Assembly: GCA_032719365.1 (NCBI GenBank)
Contig: CM064871.1
Coordinates: 59,222,416-59,286,415, forward strand
Length of the DNA stretch: 64,000 nucleotides
Source of the DNA: Prinsepia uniflora
Taxonomy: Eukaryota; Streptophyta; Magnoliopsida; Rosales; Rosaceae
Direction: 5' to 3'
Under the pieces are notes generated by a model. The model was not told the DNA's origin. It worked only from the letters and a program-made list of their open reading frames with translations, and ran no database searches. The translations under genes were made by a program, and so were the position numbers. Shown one piece after another: positions 12,261 to 25,162 of the stretch (position 1 is its first letter; each line of letters begins with the position of its first letter).

Positions 12261-13280
12261 TCGTTTGAATTTGGAATTAATAAATAATATATTTTTAATA
12301 AAAGATATTATTTAATAATTATAATAATTGCTCATTATGATAATACTTATAGCAATTTAATATTAATATTAATTTTCCATTATTAAGAATAATGTAATTA
12401 ATATTATTAAGATTTTAACCTGATTAAATAATATATTCAGCTAGAAATATATTATTTAATGCGCAGATGTCTGTGAGTTGTTGATGTCATTGTGAGGAAA
12501 AAATTGGACATTTTGGGAATTATGAGTCACGTGACAACTCTACATTCTTCCGTTGATTTTAGGTTCCACAATTAGTAAATTAACTCAATTTATATTTAAC
12601 CATAACTATTTTCCTGAACTTAACCAAAATATTTGGAACACCATACTGATTTCAAAATAAGTAGCTTACTCTATTTCATCCCATTGATTGGATTAGGTAC
12701 ACTTTAATGGAGAATTATGTTAATTCCAATTGGATGAATATTTGAGTTTCATTCTCATTATCAATCCTTTCGTTTTAGCTTATCTTTGCATCATATTTTT
12801 TTCTATCAATAAAGTTGTTGTCGTATACTCTTAGAAGAAAGAAAATATATACATAGAGATAAACATTTCACCACAGAAAACTACAAAAAAATTAAGAATT
12901 TATTCAAGTTCCCCTTTTTGGACCAGAGCGAGGGGCACTTGACTGATGACGCTGATGCTAAAATAGTTATTAAAGATCAACGGTAATGCAGGCATTGACA
13001 ACATGATGTAGTTGCTATTCGCGATGCAGCAGATCATCATCAACCAGAAAATTACGAAAACAGGGTGGGTTGAATCCCCGGTCCAAATCGGTAGGTGCCG
13101 CATGTGTTTGTTAAGTGTTAGTGGCACATCTCATCTAATTAAATTCTTAATCAATGACAACAAACGTTGCCGCTAAAAATTAAATTTAAGCGCACACCAA
13201 CCTACCCCTTGCAATACACCCAAAAAAATGAGAAAAAAAATGAAGCAAAATAACCAGTCGCGTTTGTTTTGCCTATTGGC
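12261..13280. other. AT-rich intergenic region upstream of ACLA
   Basis: 12261-12480 is rich in ATTA and AATATT words. A 75-codon minus-strand frame at 12900-13127 encodes hydrophobic stretches, but I recognise no family and no splice context. The last 300 bp are likely to include the ACLA promoter, with CCTATTGGC at 13271-13279 as a possible CCAAT-type site. Confidence 0.5.
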
Positions 13281-13282
13281 AG

Positions 13283-13292
13283 CTATAAATAG
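13283..13292 (+). promoter_or_regulatory. TATA box of ACLA
   Basis: CTATAAATAG lies about 220 bp before the ATG. A transcript starting about 30 bp downstream would carry a pyrimidine-rich leader (CTCTCTCTTG, TTTTCTCTCCTC). Confidence 0.75.
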
Positions 13293-13403
13293 ACGGAGCC
13301 CATCGGCTGATGGATTTCAGTTGTGACTTCGCTTTGCATTTACATACCTAACCCTCTCTCTTGTACAACTAACTCGCCCTTTTCTCTCCTCTATTTTTCA
13401 ACG

Positions 13404-13501
13404 GTAAGTTTTGCATTTCTCAAACCCAAATCTTCCAATTTGAGAGGATAAAGTTGAGATCTTTGATTCTGATTTTTGTGCGTGGGAATTGCGAAATTCA
13501 G
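13404..13501 (+). other. Probable 5'-UTR intron of ACLA
   Basis: The donor ACG/GTAAGTTTT at 13404 and the acceptor GCGAAATTCAG ending at 13501 would remove 98 bp, leaving GTGAGAA directly before the ATG at 13509. Inferred from splice-site quality only. Confidence 0.55.
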
Positions 13502-13508
13502 GTGAGAA

Positions 13509-16500
13509 ATGGCACGAAAGAAGATCCGAGAGTACGACTCCAAGAGATTGTTGAAGGAGCACTTTAAGAGGCTCTCCGGCCGTGAATTGCCTCTTAAATC
13601 TGCCCAAGTGAGTTTTTTATTCTGTGCTCTTTAATTCAAAGTTATGTTAAGCTTTTAAATCATCAAGTGTTAAGCTTTTAAATCATCAAGTTTCGGCCTT
13701 TGGCGGCCTACTTCGAAATGTTATAAGATTTGAATGACTCGTAGTTGTCATTTGTCCATACACGTACATAAAAGATGAGAGAGCATGTGGTTAAACTGTT
13801 TGTTGAAATGCCAATTGTGGAGTATCTATCTGGTTTGATTCATAGATCTAATCTGGGCTCAATTGCATGATTCATTAAGAAGATTTGAAATCTGGTTTTT
13901 TTCCGCTTTGGGTTTTAATGTGTTTTTTAAGATTCAATTCCAATTTGTATGGTGCCAGTTAAGAAGTAAATTTGATGCTGCAGAACGTTAGTTATGTTGT
14001 ATATGTCAATTCAATGATGGGTTTTTGTTTGCTCTCGCCTTAGATTAACGAATCGACCGATGTCAATGAGCTCATCGAGAAGGAATCTTGGCTTTCCTCT
14101 TCCAAGCTGGTTGTGAAACCTGACATGTTGTTTGGAAAGCGTGGGAAGAGCGGTTTGGTTGCCTTGAACCTTGATTTCGCTGAAGTTGTCACCTTCGTGC
14201 AGGAGCGCCTAGGCAAAGAGGTACTCGGTCCTTCCATTGTTTGATTTGTACATTTATTTCTTGTGTGTAGTACTAATTTTTCTTATCGTTTTCCATTAAG
14301 AATTGAGAATTTTGCTTACATCTTTCATTTTCATTTTCGGTTTTACAGGTTGAGATGGGTGGCTGCAAAGGACCCATAACAACATTCATCGTCGAACCCT
14401 TCATTCCCCACAATGAAGAGTTTTACCTTAATATTGTCTCAGACCGACTTGGGAACAGCATTAGTTTCTCCGAATGTGGAGGAATTGATATTGAAGAAAA
14501 CTGGGACAAGGTATTTTCACGTGTCAATTTGTATCCCAATACTATGTATCTTTTATAAACTCTGATGGTATCTTTTATAAATTATCTTAACGCTTCATAT
14601 TTATAAAAGAATTATACTTTATACAGGTCAAGACCATATTTGTCCCAACAGGATCTTCTTTGACATCAGAAGTATCTGCTCCACTTGTTGCAACCCTTCC
14701 CTTGGAGGTAATTCCCGTTTTTCCATTATGCGGTATACTTGTTTTTCTTTATACTTGTGTAGGATCCAATGTTCAGCATTTCTTTAGCATTAGGTTACCG
14801 TTTTGTTGACTTCAATATATTACTTGATTTGCTTAGTTCATCAATCAGATGCTATATCCTCATTGAGTTCATGTTCATTTAAGCTGAAATTGGAAATCAT
14901 TGACAATTTTTTCTCAACGCAGATCAAAGCAGAACTTGAGGACTTTATCAAAGCCATTTTTGCTCTATTTCAAGGTGTTAAATTTTTTTGACTGTTCCAT
15001 TTCGTACTACTTTTGTAAGAAGTGCAACTTTGTTAATTGTTAGTATGTTACAGATCTGGACTTCACTTTTCTGGAGATGAATCCCTTTGCATTGGTTGAT
15101 GGAAAGCCATATCCTTTGGATATGAGAGGCGAGCTGGATGACACTGCTGCTTTCAAGAACTTCAAAAAGTACTTTTAATGTCATGTACCTCTTGGTTTTA
15201 TTTATATATGGCAGACTACCTTTTGCTGTTTTAGCTTACCACTTTCAATACCTACTTACATGCTTCGATGTTCAGGTGGGGCAATATTGAATTTCCAATG
15301 CCATTTGGAAGAGTTATGAGCTCTACAGAGAAATTTATTCATGGGCTTGATGAGAAGGTACATACAGATGCCTTCAACTTCGATATAAAATCTATCTCAT
15401 CAATGAACTTGTTCATGGATGATTTTAGTCATATATTCTACTTTCTTTTATTAAGTAGAATAAAAACTGTTCCTCTTTCTAGAATTGCTAAGTCCATTTT
15501 TGTTAACTAGGAAAAGAAATCGTGCTGTCCTGGCATTACCAATTCCCTGCATTAACTTTTAACAAGTCAGCTATTTACCTTTTTATCCAATGATTCCTTG
15601 CTTTTATCATATTTATTATGGAAGCTGGGATTCCTGCTGCTACTTTTTATCTAACTGAATGTCAAGAGGAATGTATTCGAGGGTTCAGAGTTTTCTAATG
15701 TTTGAGAAATAAGGGCCTCTTTTTCCAGTCAACTGGTCTCCATGTCTTTTGTCTGAAATTGGAGATCTGATCCTCAATACATCTCAATTATAATTTCATA
15801 TTGGACTCTTAACACATCTCTTTAGTAGCCCTGCCGTTGTGAGTTTATCAGATTTGTTTGTCATTTTGCAGACGAGTGCATCTTTGAAATTCACAGTTCT
15901 GAACCCAAAGGGAAGAATTTGGACTATGGTAGCTGGAGGAGGTGCAAGTGTCATCTATGCAGACACAGTAAGATTGGAAATTCAACTTAATTTCAGTGTT
16001 GTTTCATTGTAACCTTTGTTTTTTCACTGGCATTCATAGCTCATACCCAAAATTTTATTCGTGGGTCAGGTTGGAGATCTGGGATTTGCTAATGAGCTCG
16101 GAAACTATGCTGAATACAGTGGAGCACCCAATGAAGATGAAGTATTGCAGTATGCCAGAGTTGTAATTGATGTAACAACTCGTCATTTTCACTCTTAAGC
16201 ATTGTTGATTGCATCTCGTTTCTTCTTAGAACATAAGATCAGGCAACACATGCCTATGCTTCTGAGACTTCCTTTGTGCATGATATCTTATTTCTTCTAC
16301 AGTGTGCAACTTCAGATCCTGATGGTCAAAAGAGAGCCCTTGTAATTGGAGGTGGAATAGCTAACTTCACCGATGTAGCAGCAACATTCAATGGCATTAT
16401 TCGTGCCTTGAAGGAGAAGGCGAGCTTCATCTTTCGCCCTAAAGTCTAACTTTGTCAAGTTACTATACTTGTAAGTATGAAAACTGACAATGACACATTT

Positions 16501-16815
16501 GATTACTCAGGAATCGAAGCTTAAAGCTGCAAGGATGCATCTTTATGTCAGGAGAGGAGGTCCCAACTACCAGAGGGGCCTTGCAAAGATGCGGGCACTT
16601 GGAGAGGAAATCGACCTCCCAATTGAGGTACCAACATTTTTTAAATCCCTATTGATTGAGCAAACCTGCAATGCTGATTGTTAAAATGGCTGTCCATGGA
16701 ACATATCTGATAGTTGTTCTTCTGTTTATGTGCTGTCTTGTAGGTCTATGGACCAGAAGCAACAATGACTGGCATTTGCAAACAGGCAATTCAGTGCATC
16801 ACTGCCTCTGCATAA
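13509..16815 (+). CDS. ACLA: ATP-citrate lyase alpha subunit (12 exons, 423 aa)
   Basis: In plants this subunit joins ACLB in the cytosolic enzyme that converts citrate, ATP and CoA to oxaloacetate and acetyl-CoA, feeding wax, sterol, flavonoid and malonyl-CoA synthesis. Coding exons: 13509-13607, 14044-14220, 14349-14510, 14627-14707, 14923-14974, 15054-15168, 15276-15357, 15872-15967, 16070-16171, 16303-16419, 16511-16627, 16744-16815. They sum to 423 codons, the usual plant ACLA length, with no stop or shift. The N terminus MARKKIREYDSKRLLKEHF, the ATP-grasp segment (LVVKPDMLFGKRGKSGLVAL, about residues 49-68), VEPFIPHNEEFYLN, LEMNPFALVDG and the GGGIANFTDVAATFNGI segment (about residues 338-354) identify the family. 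The start is the conserved MARKK. All introns are GT-AG except intron 10, which has GC at 16420-16421. Which paralogue (ACLA-1, -2 or -3) cannot be told. Confidence 0.98.
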
Positions 16816-17405
16816 GTTATTGTTCAGATTGCTCGCTCGCGCTGTCTTTTTCTTTACTTTTCTTTTGTGCCAAGTTTCATTATCTCCATTAAATCCTTGT
16901 ACCAAATCGAAAACCTCAGCCAAGTTAATGTAGCTTTTACATGCTAATGGGTAATGGTAACGACGTGGTGCTGTGTGATATTTTATACCATAATAAAATG
17001 TTTACTTTGGTAACTTTTCTCTGCAATCCGCATATTGTGATCCTTGTGTGCCAAAAAAATCCAGCAAACTTGAAATTTATATGCATGCCAATTCCTAATG
17101 GGTCGAATATAATGGTGGCCTACAGAACCCATTATCGGTGTGTTTTTTTTCTTGGGGAGAGGCTTATTACCCGTTATGGGTTTGGATTCAAACTTCTAAA
17201 CGGGGCACAACCCATTTACAGAACATTGTTGGGCCAGGGTGGCCTTCACTTTTCGTGTTCTTGCAAAGCTGTTAGCTATTTGGACATATTTTTTAAAAGC
17301 GCACAGCTATTTAGTGAATTTTTTATATTGAAAAATAGCTTAATTGGAGAAAAGAGGAAGTACAGTTATTGGGTACATCATAGGCAGTATTTGGGACCTC
17401 ATTAA
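16816..17405 (+). other. ACLA 3' UTR and downstream flank
   Basis: An AATAAA at 16992-16997, 177 bp after the stop codon, is a plausible polyadenylation signal. A 154-codon frame at 16941-17405 starts within this likely 3' UTR, matches nothing I know and is not called as a gene. Confidence 0.55.
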
Positions 17406-18790
17406 AATATTTATCATAAAATACAGCCAGTCAGAGATAAATCCGATGAAAGAAACAGAGTACCCCCTAAAAAAATAAACTCAAAAGACAATTATCTCCC
17501 GTTGTCCTGCTCCAATAGTGGTGTCAACCATGGCGGATACATAGGCCCCCATTCAGATCTCCCTTGAGTTCGCCACCTTCACGAGTCAGGCTATTGGCCA
17601 CATAATTTTCCATATGAGCACACAAATAAGGTGCTCCAAAGGGATCCAAATTGCCTCTATCAAAGCCATCACTTCACGTGTTATCAAGCCCACCGGAGTC
17701 CATAAATGCTGAGCTGACTTGATAGTACTAACGTCTTATATACAATTTGTCTCAAACACCACATGAACACTCATCCATTGCAGTTGTAGAAGCCCTCGCT
17801 TAATTGCCTCAATTTAAGTGGCAAGTACAGATCCACTAGGTGACCCTGGCCCAGAGAAACTGGCCAACATGAGGTCGACCGAATCCCTCAACACTCCCCT
17901 ACTCCACGCTGAAGGGACTCCTTACAAACTGCTGCATCACAATTAAACTTAACCATCTCCTTCAAAGGCTTTGTCTAGTTAGGCTCACGAACCAGAGGAG
18001 CCCCTAATGAGACCCGTTGTAAATTTGTAAACTTCGTATGAGCAGCCATAGCTGATTCGTAAATCTCCACAGCTTTCACAACCTGCATGCCATGTACTAG
18101 TTTATTCCACCAATTCCACACATGCTAGCAGGAAAAAAAAACTGTTCTAGGTGAATAACAGATAAATGAGAGATATCAAAACCAAACAGATCAAGGAAGG
18201 CACCCGAGGTAGGAAACCCAGACATTGGAAAAGAAGAAAGGCACCAGACACTCTCACTCAGCTTACAACCCAAAAGTGTATGGAACACATCCTCAGTTCA
18301 TTTCCTACAGCGACAATAGAGGGCTGAGTGAGCCACTTTACAAATAACAAGGTTACAAGCCATATGAAGAATCTCGGAACAAGCCCTCCAACAAAAGGGC
18401 TTTAATTTATTAGCGACCCTCATTTTCTATAAGTGCTTCCATAGCCCTCACTCCGCCTTTTAGACTAGAAAATTATTTACCCTTACTCACCTCGACCTTA
18501 TTGAGAGAGAAGGCAATGTACCAGCCTTCAAATAAAACCAATAACGCCCATCAATGAAATTAGACCGTGCCGGGAGGGCGATACTACAAATATTTCGAAT
18601 ATCGTCCTCACCTAAGACAGACTCCAAAAGCTCCCTATTCCAATCCCCTTAGGATAGATGAGGTCGAAACCATTGCATCAACCGGGAGGCCTCAATTCAA
18701 AATAGGTTGGGACCAAGGATGAAAATATAGGTGGATGTCGGAGAAATTATGTTTCGTTAAAATTGGTCGGCGGCACATAAGAGGGGAAGA

Positions 18791-18813
18791 GGGGGGGGGG
18801 GGGGGGGGGGGGG
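18791..18813. repeat. Poly(G) run (23 G)
   Basis: An uninterrupted G homopolymer inside the hAT-type element. Its length in the assembly may be unreliable. Confidence 0.9.
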
Positions 18814-19065
18814 TGGTAAATATATCTCACGAAATTTCAATCTTTTTTTCTTGTTTTAAGGAGATAGATCTCAATATTTACTTAAAACGATCGAGATCGG
18901 CCTAAATTGGGTGGGTGAAAATCAAACGTAAAATGAGTTTAAACCAGTCGGGTCATGCCGCCAGGTAAAAAAAATCTGAATCGCAGACTCGTGTGAGGTA
19001 GGAGATGACTGTTAAGAGTGTTAGTTGGTATACTTTATATATTATACCGTTCTTATATTTTCAAT

Positions 19066-19160
19066 TAAGTTGGCTCAGCTGAGTTGGTTGGGCACCTTAT
19101 GCCCTCCCCTCAACTTGGGTTCAAACCCAGCAATGCTCACTTTCTGTAGTTTTTTTTAAT
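19066..19160 (+). mobile_element. tRNA-derived SINE-like block
   Basis: A box (TGGCTCAGCTG at 19071-19081) and B box (GGTTCAAACCC at 19118-19128) of a Pol III internal promoter lie at tRNA-like spacing and are followed by a T-rich stretch. I cannot fold an acceptor stem, so it is more likely a SINE head than a tRNA gene. Ends are approximate. Confidence 0.6.
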
Positions 19161-20596
19161 TTGTTTCTTTTCCAAATTTTTAACAATGTTTGTCATTTTT
19201 TTTTTCAATTTTAAATATATGAATTCTTTCCAATTTTTGAACAAAGATTGACTCTATTTTTTTTCATCTTTTTTTCTTCCAATTTTAAATATATTTACTC
19301 ATTTTATAATTTTTCTTCCATGAATTTTTTTATGCTTATTGTTATATTTTTAATTATATTAATATTCAATTATAGTAATTCACTTTAATTTATGTTTATG
19401 TTTAAAATTTTATATTATTAGTCATCGACAAAACCCTATTATATCATATTATTCATCATATAATTATTATATCATAGCCGTTTTATAGTTTTTATTAGTC
19501 CTATATAACCATCATTAGGTACTTAAGTTTTTCCCAAAATTTCATTCCAAATTTCCAACTTTTAGACCGAATTTCTGTCATTTTTGTTGATTGTAAACGA
19601 TATCGATATCGATATTTGGGACGAGATATCCGTAAATTTGATTAGCGATATATCCGTCGATATCAATATTTCAATCCTTGGTTGGGACATCCTAGGTCGT
19701 GGAATCCAATTATATCTAAATACTCCAACGAAATCACTTGTGGCCATTCTGCGAATCAGCCTTTGCTTAAGCACTTCACAGCCCTACAAAATAGACTTCC
19801 AGACGAGGGAGGGCACGACCCCAGTCTCCTCCATAAAATTCCAGTCTGGATAGTAACGAGATTTCATTATCCTAGCCACTAGCGATCTATGTTGTTCCAA
19901 CAACCGCCATGCTTGCTTAGCAACCATCGCCTAATTGAAGTACTCAAAATTCTTAAACCCTAATCCACTCTTAGTTTTAGGGCTACAAAGTCTATCCCAG
20001 TGCATCCAATGAATACTTCTCCTTCCGGACTTACTCCACCAAAACCTGGAAATTTCGACTGAAAGAAAGGGACTTAGGGAGCTAAAATACACTCATCGAA
20101 TAGGTAGGTAGATCCGGAAAAAAAATCTTTCACAAGTACCTCTTTCCCAGCTACAGATAATAGTTTAGCATTCCAAGCAGCCAACATACTATGAAGGAAA
20201 TCCTAAACCCTTCCAAACATCTTCAGTTTATTATGAACCGTAACGGTCGGAAGTCATAGATACTTCTCATGACAATCCACCATCCGAGTACATAATATAT
20301 TAGAGATCAACTGTTTCATAGTCGGGTCCATTCCAGGATAAAAACAAGCAATAGACTTCTCAAAATTAATAAGTTGGCTTGAGACTCTCTCATATTCATT
20401 TAAAACTGCCAAAAGCTTTTGGTATTCCCCCAACCAAGCATTGTAGAAAATCAAACTATCATCAGTAAAGAAGAGACGTGAGAGGGAAGGGGCCCCTAAG
20501 GACACGACGACCCCATGGAGGCTCTGATAAGCTACACTTTAGATAACATTGTCGAGAAGTCTTCGACATAGATCATGAACAAATAGGGAGATAGCA

Positions 20597-21096
20597 NNNN
20601 NNNNNNNNNNNNNNNNNNNNNNNNNNNNNNNNNNNNNNNNNNNNNNNNNNNNNNNNNNNNNNNNNNNNNNNNNNNNNNNNNNNNNNNNNNNNNNNNNNNN
20701 NNNNNNNNNNNNNNNNNNNNNNNNNNNNNNNNNNNNNNNNNNNNNNNNNNNNNNNNNNNNNNNNNNNNNNNNNNNNNNNNNNNNNNNNNNNNNNNNNNNN
20801 NNNNNNNNNNNNNNNNNNNNNNNNNNNNNNNNNNNNNNNNNNNNNNNNNNNNNNNNNNNNNNNNNNNNNNNNNNNNNNNNNNNNNNNNNNNNNNNNNNNN
20901 NNNNNNNNNNNNNNNNNNNNNNNNNNNNNNNNNNNNNNNNNNNNNNNNNNNNNNNNNNNNNNNNNNNNNNNNNNNNNNNNNNNNNNNNNNNNNNNNNNNN
21001 NNNNNNNNNNNNNNNNNNNNNNNNNNNNNNNNNNNNNNNNNNNNNNNNNNNNNNNNNNNNNNNNNNNNNNNNNNNNNNNNNNNNNNNNNNNNNNNN
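20597..21096. other. Assembly gap of 500 N
   Basis: Exactly 500 N, the size often used for a gap of unknown length. It falls inside the LINE reverse transcriptase, between the segments upstream and downstream of the catalytic motif. Confidence 0.99.
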
Positions 21097-22159
21097 GATC
21101 GACTACACACTAGCACCATCATTAAGTAACGCAACACAGAAAGTAGTGACATTAGTACCCACTATATCCCAATATTTCTGATAGAAGGGAGTGTGCATCT
21201 CGTCAACTCCCTGAGCCTTGGTTGGAAACATATTGTAAAAGACCTCTTTTATATCTCGGCGCACAAAAGGCCGACTTAACTCGAAGTTATCCGAAACTCC
21301 CAAAATAGGTTGAACAACACCCAAAATTGTCCATGTATCAATCACCCTTGTAGAAGCAAGTAATCGGCTGAAGTAAGTCAAAAATTCACTCCCTATCTCC
21401 AAATTTGCAGTCCTCCAAGCTCCCAACTCATCAACGTCACCTTGAATGAAATTTTTTCCCCTTCTCTCCTTAGAAAATTAATGAAAAACCAGTGTGTTCT
21501 TATCCCCTTCTTTTAACCAGACACCCTTAATCATTGGCGCCACAATAGCTCTTCTTGTTCCATTCGATTATCCAACTCCATATTTTGCTCATCATGAACC
21601 TGAAATCATCCAACTATATTTGAAGATGTTTTATTCTGCGAGGGATATTGCCTATAGCTTAAACACTCCAACTTCGCAAGACCACCTCTACACTGTTTAG
21701 CCTCCCCAACACATCACCTCCCCATAAATCCTCTCATCTAGCCTGGATAGTATCCTTGTGACCCTCAGAAGCTACCTAAGCTTCTTCAAAAAAGAATCTG
21801 CGCCCAGCTCTCCCTCTAGGCACATTAGGGAGAAGTCGGATCCAAATAGGTAAATGATCAGAGGCCCAAGAGTTCACATGATGAGTGGTGACTGCCAGAT
21901 GGAATTGAAGAAAAGCCTAATTAGTCACAACTCTATCAAGTGGAACCTCTACTAACCCATCTCCATGCCATATGTTACTCTATGTATTTATATCCTTGAC
22001 AAGGTATAGTTAATAACCTACGATCCTCTAGAGCATGGCATAAATCTCTCATCTAATGGAGAGGCCATGGCCTACATCCCTGTTGCTCCCCAGAAAACAC
22101 ATACTGAAAGCCCAAACACCAAAACGAGTCAAATACCAAAAAAAAAATTCATGTAATTG

Positions 22160-22667
22160 GAAGGTTAACTTGGGCCAAATCCACACAGCCAAATAACCCT
22201 AGCAATGGGTCAAATATGAGATAACACATGGACACTTCATCACTGTCTAACTGCATGCCATATGCTGGCACCAAAACTGAAGTGCATCCCACATGAAACT
22301 ATTCATCAAGACCACCTCAACTACCCATATAAAAGAAGTGCATATTTTCCAATGAGGTAACTAAAATTCACTATTCACTATTATTCTGTCAAAATTACCA
22401 TTTAGTGTTACTTCTTACGAACACACTTACTAACTTGATTGTCGGAATACCTTTAGACCAGTACCACAACGGTGCCTATCCCTAACGCATGACCTACAAC
22501 TCTTCCTAGTTTATAGGTTTAAAGAAGGATATGTAACAAGATGAAACCCTAAGTCGGAACATTCTGTGCTTCAAACGTTCGGTACCGTTTGTGGAAAGTC
22601 CGACTAAGTCTACCTATTACTCTACTGAGCTGAGCACACCCCTAACCGCAACATAACAAACATGATA
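22160..22667 (+). mobile_element. Tat-type Ty3 element: 5' LTR end, primer site and leader
   Basis: A TATA-like CCATATAAAAGAAG (about 22318) is followed by ACTTGATTGTCGGAATACCTTTAG and GGTGCCTATCCCTAACGC, a layout seen in Tat/Ogre LTRs. At 22579-22597 a primer-site-like TTCGGTACCGTTTGTGG resembles the Tat/Athila primer site TGGCGCCGTCTGTGG. The leader is cut at 22668 by a nested LTR and gag resumes at 28613. The LTR start is not resolved. Confidence 0.65.
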
Positions 22668-24503
22668 TGTAACGACCGTTCAGAGTATCGGGATTAAAAT
22701 TAATTAATTATCGTTTAGAATGACTAATCAGGGATTAGTTGAGAGAAATCAGGCGGAATGTGCAAAATGACCGTTTTGCCCCCTAGGCGTGGGCAAAATG
22801 TTGACTTTTGACCCGAGAGGTCTGATGGCCGAGGGGCCGAGAACCGTTACATAATCGGGTCGATACGAATCCATAGACAGGCGGCACGCTAAAATCGGAC
22901 GTCAGACGGAAAAGTTATGGGTCACGGGAGTGAAATTGATTAAACTACGAACTGAGGGTTTAATTAAAATAATAATATAATATTGTAATCTGACCTAAAA
23001 GCTGGAATTAATTTGGACCCTTGGATGAGTGACAAGTGTTACTCATCTCCATACTCACTTTCCCTAATTCATGGATCTTGTCCCTATTGGCTAATTAGTT
23101 TATAATTAATTCCTCTCATGCAATCCTAGCCATTCATCCTAACTCCCAGATTGCATCTGCACCATTGATTCCATCTCTTTTCTTCTTTTATTTGATCAGA
23201 CATGTCCTTCTCTCTCTCACTCTTATTTGCAAACCATGAAGGAGACCACCCCCTAACTCGATCAAGCAACCCACATAGCACCCCTCACCATTCTCCCTCA
23301 CTTAGGTTCTCCCCAGCCACAGATCAAACACACAACATCACCACCACCTTCCTCCTCCCCTGTCTGTAAAAACGAAAAACCCCAGAACCCGAGAACAAAG
23401 AACTAGCCCAGGAATTCAAACTGATCAAACCCCACCTCCACGACTCGAGACAACGTTAGGTTAGTACCGTAAGACGTCAAGAAGGCTGAGAGATGGACGT
23501 CACGACCATGGTGGAAGCCACGACTAAGCTCACGACGGCGAAGGTAAGAAGTTTTCGAGAGCTCTGTTTCTGGTTCGAACATTGTGGGTTCTATGTGTTG
23601 GTTTTTTGACCGTTCTGGTTTATTGGACGAGGTTAAGGAGACCATGGCGAGTCAGTTAAGCTTGGAACCATAGTCAATGACGGCTGGGATCGTGAGTTCA
23701 TGACAGTCGAAGGTGGCCCCAAACCAGGAAACGGAAAAGTGATTTCTTGCCACTAAACTCCCAATTTTATCACGTAGATGATTAGGAAACGTTTGGACAA
23801 ACCTAATGGTGGAAATAGGATAAAAAATAGATCGAAATTGGAAGAAAACTAGGAGCGCCGGTTCGGTTGGACCAAACCGATCTGAACTGAGTTTAACCGA
23901 GGAAGACGATGAACAGTACCCCTGCGCGCGGACTTCACACGCATTCGCTTGCGAAGGCACATGGGGGCGCGTGGAGCACTTTTGGGACATGTGTTCAAAA
24001 TAACTTTTACTCTATTAGATGTAACGAACATTTTGGGACTGGTTTCGTGTCGATCGGACACCGTTTCGATATGTTTCGGGGTGTCCGAAAGTTTAGGATC
24101 GAGTTTAAAAATAGTTTAAAATTCGAAAAAATTACGGGGTTTTAGTGAGAGGTTAATGAAGAGGTTAGTAACCTTCTAGTATGATTTGGATAGGTTTGGA
24201 AGTCCCGGTGATAGTGGTGTGGCTCGGGAAGGCTTGTGACACGCTATCGAGGCGGCAGCGTAGGACAATCTGTGAGTGGACTTCGTTTTCTAAATTGTGA
24301 TGCACACATAACTATTTTATTTGTTTTACATACGTGGTTTCTATGATGATGATTGTGGCACTGGTGGTTTACATGATGGCACGTATTTCGAGGTAATCTC
24401 GTATTTACACTTTTTCGAGGTTTATGAGTTTATGTTATGGCTATGTGATTGTAAGTTTAATTATGGTTCTATGGCATGGTTTTAGTTTTGGAAAGATGAA
24501 TTC

Positions 24504-24750
24504 GGGCATGAGACCCATTTGAATTATGTAATCGGGCCAGGGGCCCAGTTGGTTTACGAAATCGGGCTGACACCCTTTTAAGTCTTGTGATCGGGGCGGG
24601 GGTCCAGTGGTTTACAAAATCAGCCATGAGGCCCAGTTGAGTTTTATAAATGTGATTTCTGGTCTGGGACCCTATGCTTCATAAACGTGATTTTGGGTCG
24701 GGGACCCTAAATGGATTGTGATGTTTTATGAGATATTTCGGGCAGGGCCC
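24504..24750. repeat. Hairpin minisatellite in LTR
   Basis: Degenerate repeats of about 30 bp with cores such as GGGCATGAGACCC, GGGCCAGGGGCCC and GGGCAGGGCCC. The cores differ, but most can pair with themselves. Confidence 0.75.
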
Positions 24751-25162
24751 ATTGAGATGTTTTGAAATGGCTTTGTAAAACTGTTTTCCATATACCATCT
24801 TGATACGAGGATATGTGATGGTTTCCTCCAGGTGTCTGGGACACTGGGGAAGTCAAGGTGCATTGCCTGTGAGGGGTCATTATATGGAGCTACCAGACTG
24901 TATGGTGACTCAGGAGAATGAATACTATGATTAGACGTCTGGGACGTCAGACATCAGGGATGTCAGAGATATTGACCCGGAGAGACCACGGGTAGCACGC
25001 GTTGCTTATTACCATGAGATATGACGTCTGGGACGTCAAGCATCTCGGACGCTAGGCATCTGGGATGCCGAGGATGGTTATGTGGTAAATATGGAATATT
25101 GGATTCATGAAATGGTATTTCGGTCTTTGTGGATTTGTGGTTATGCGTTTGGGCAGTGACCT

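Larger units (their letters stand above)
18714..19680. mobile_element. Non-autonomous hAT-type transposon, TSD GTTGGGAC
   Basis: The ends CAAGGATGAAAATAT and ATATTTCAATCCTTG form short imperfect terminal inverted repeats, flanked by a perfect 8-bp duplication GTTGGGAC (18706-18713 and 19681-19688). Eight-base duplications and CA-G starts fit the hAT superfamily. The LINE sequence resumes afterwards. No transposase frame is present; the inside is AT-rich and holds a G-run and a tRNA-like promoter block. Confidence 0.8.
17430..22140 (-). mobile_element. Degenerate L1-type LINE (endonuclease, RT, RNase H)
   Basis: Reading the minus strand from right to left: an endonuclease remnant with the SDHLPIW motif (about 21850-21870), the reverse-transcriptase N-terminal part at 21103-21426 (PFVRRDIKEVFYNMFPTKAQ, then FYQKYWDIVG), LSPYLFMIYVEDFS at about 20540-20600, the catalytic FTDDSLIFYNA at about 20440-20480 (usual form FADD), a zinc-binding-like region near 18100-18290 and an RNase-H-like tail near 17500-17850. 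Frameshifts and stops abound, so it is dead. A hAT-type element and a 500-N gap interrupt it. A poly(A) tail and target duplication were not identified. Confidence 0.85.

Noticed and set aside
12900..13127. 75-codon hydrophobic minus-strand ORF upstream of ACLA
   Set aside because: Could be an exon of a membrane protein, but I could not match a family or find convincing splice partners.
16941..17405. 154-codon ORF downstream of ACLA
   Set aside because: Starts in the probable 3' UTR, has no recognisable domain and no splice or promoter context.
19066..19160. tRNA gene
   Set aside because: A and B boxes are present but no acceptor or anticodon stem could be folded; a SINE head is a better fit.
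20532..21152. 206-codon minus-strand ORF
   Set aside because: Mostly N; only its two ends are real sequence and both belong to the LINE reverse transcriptase.
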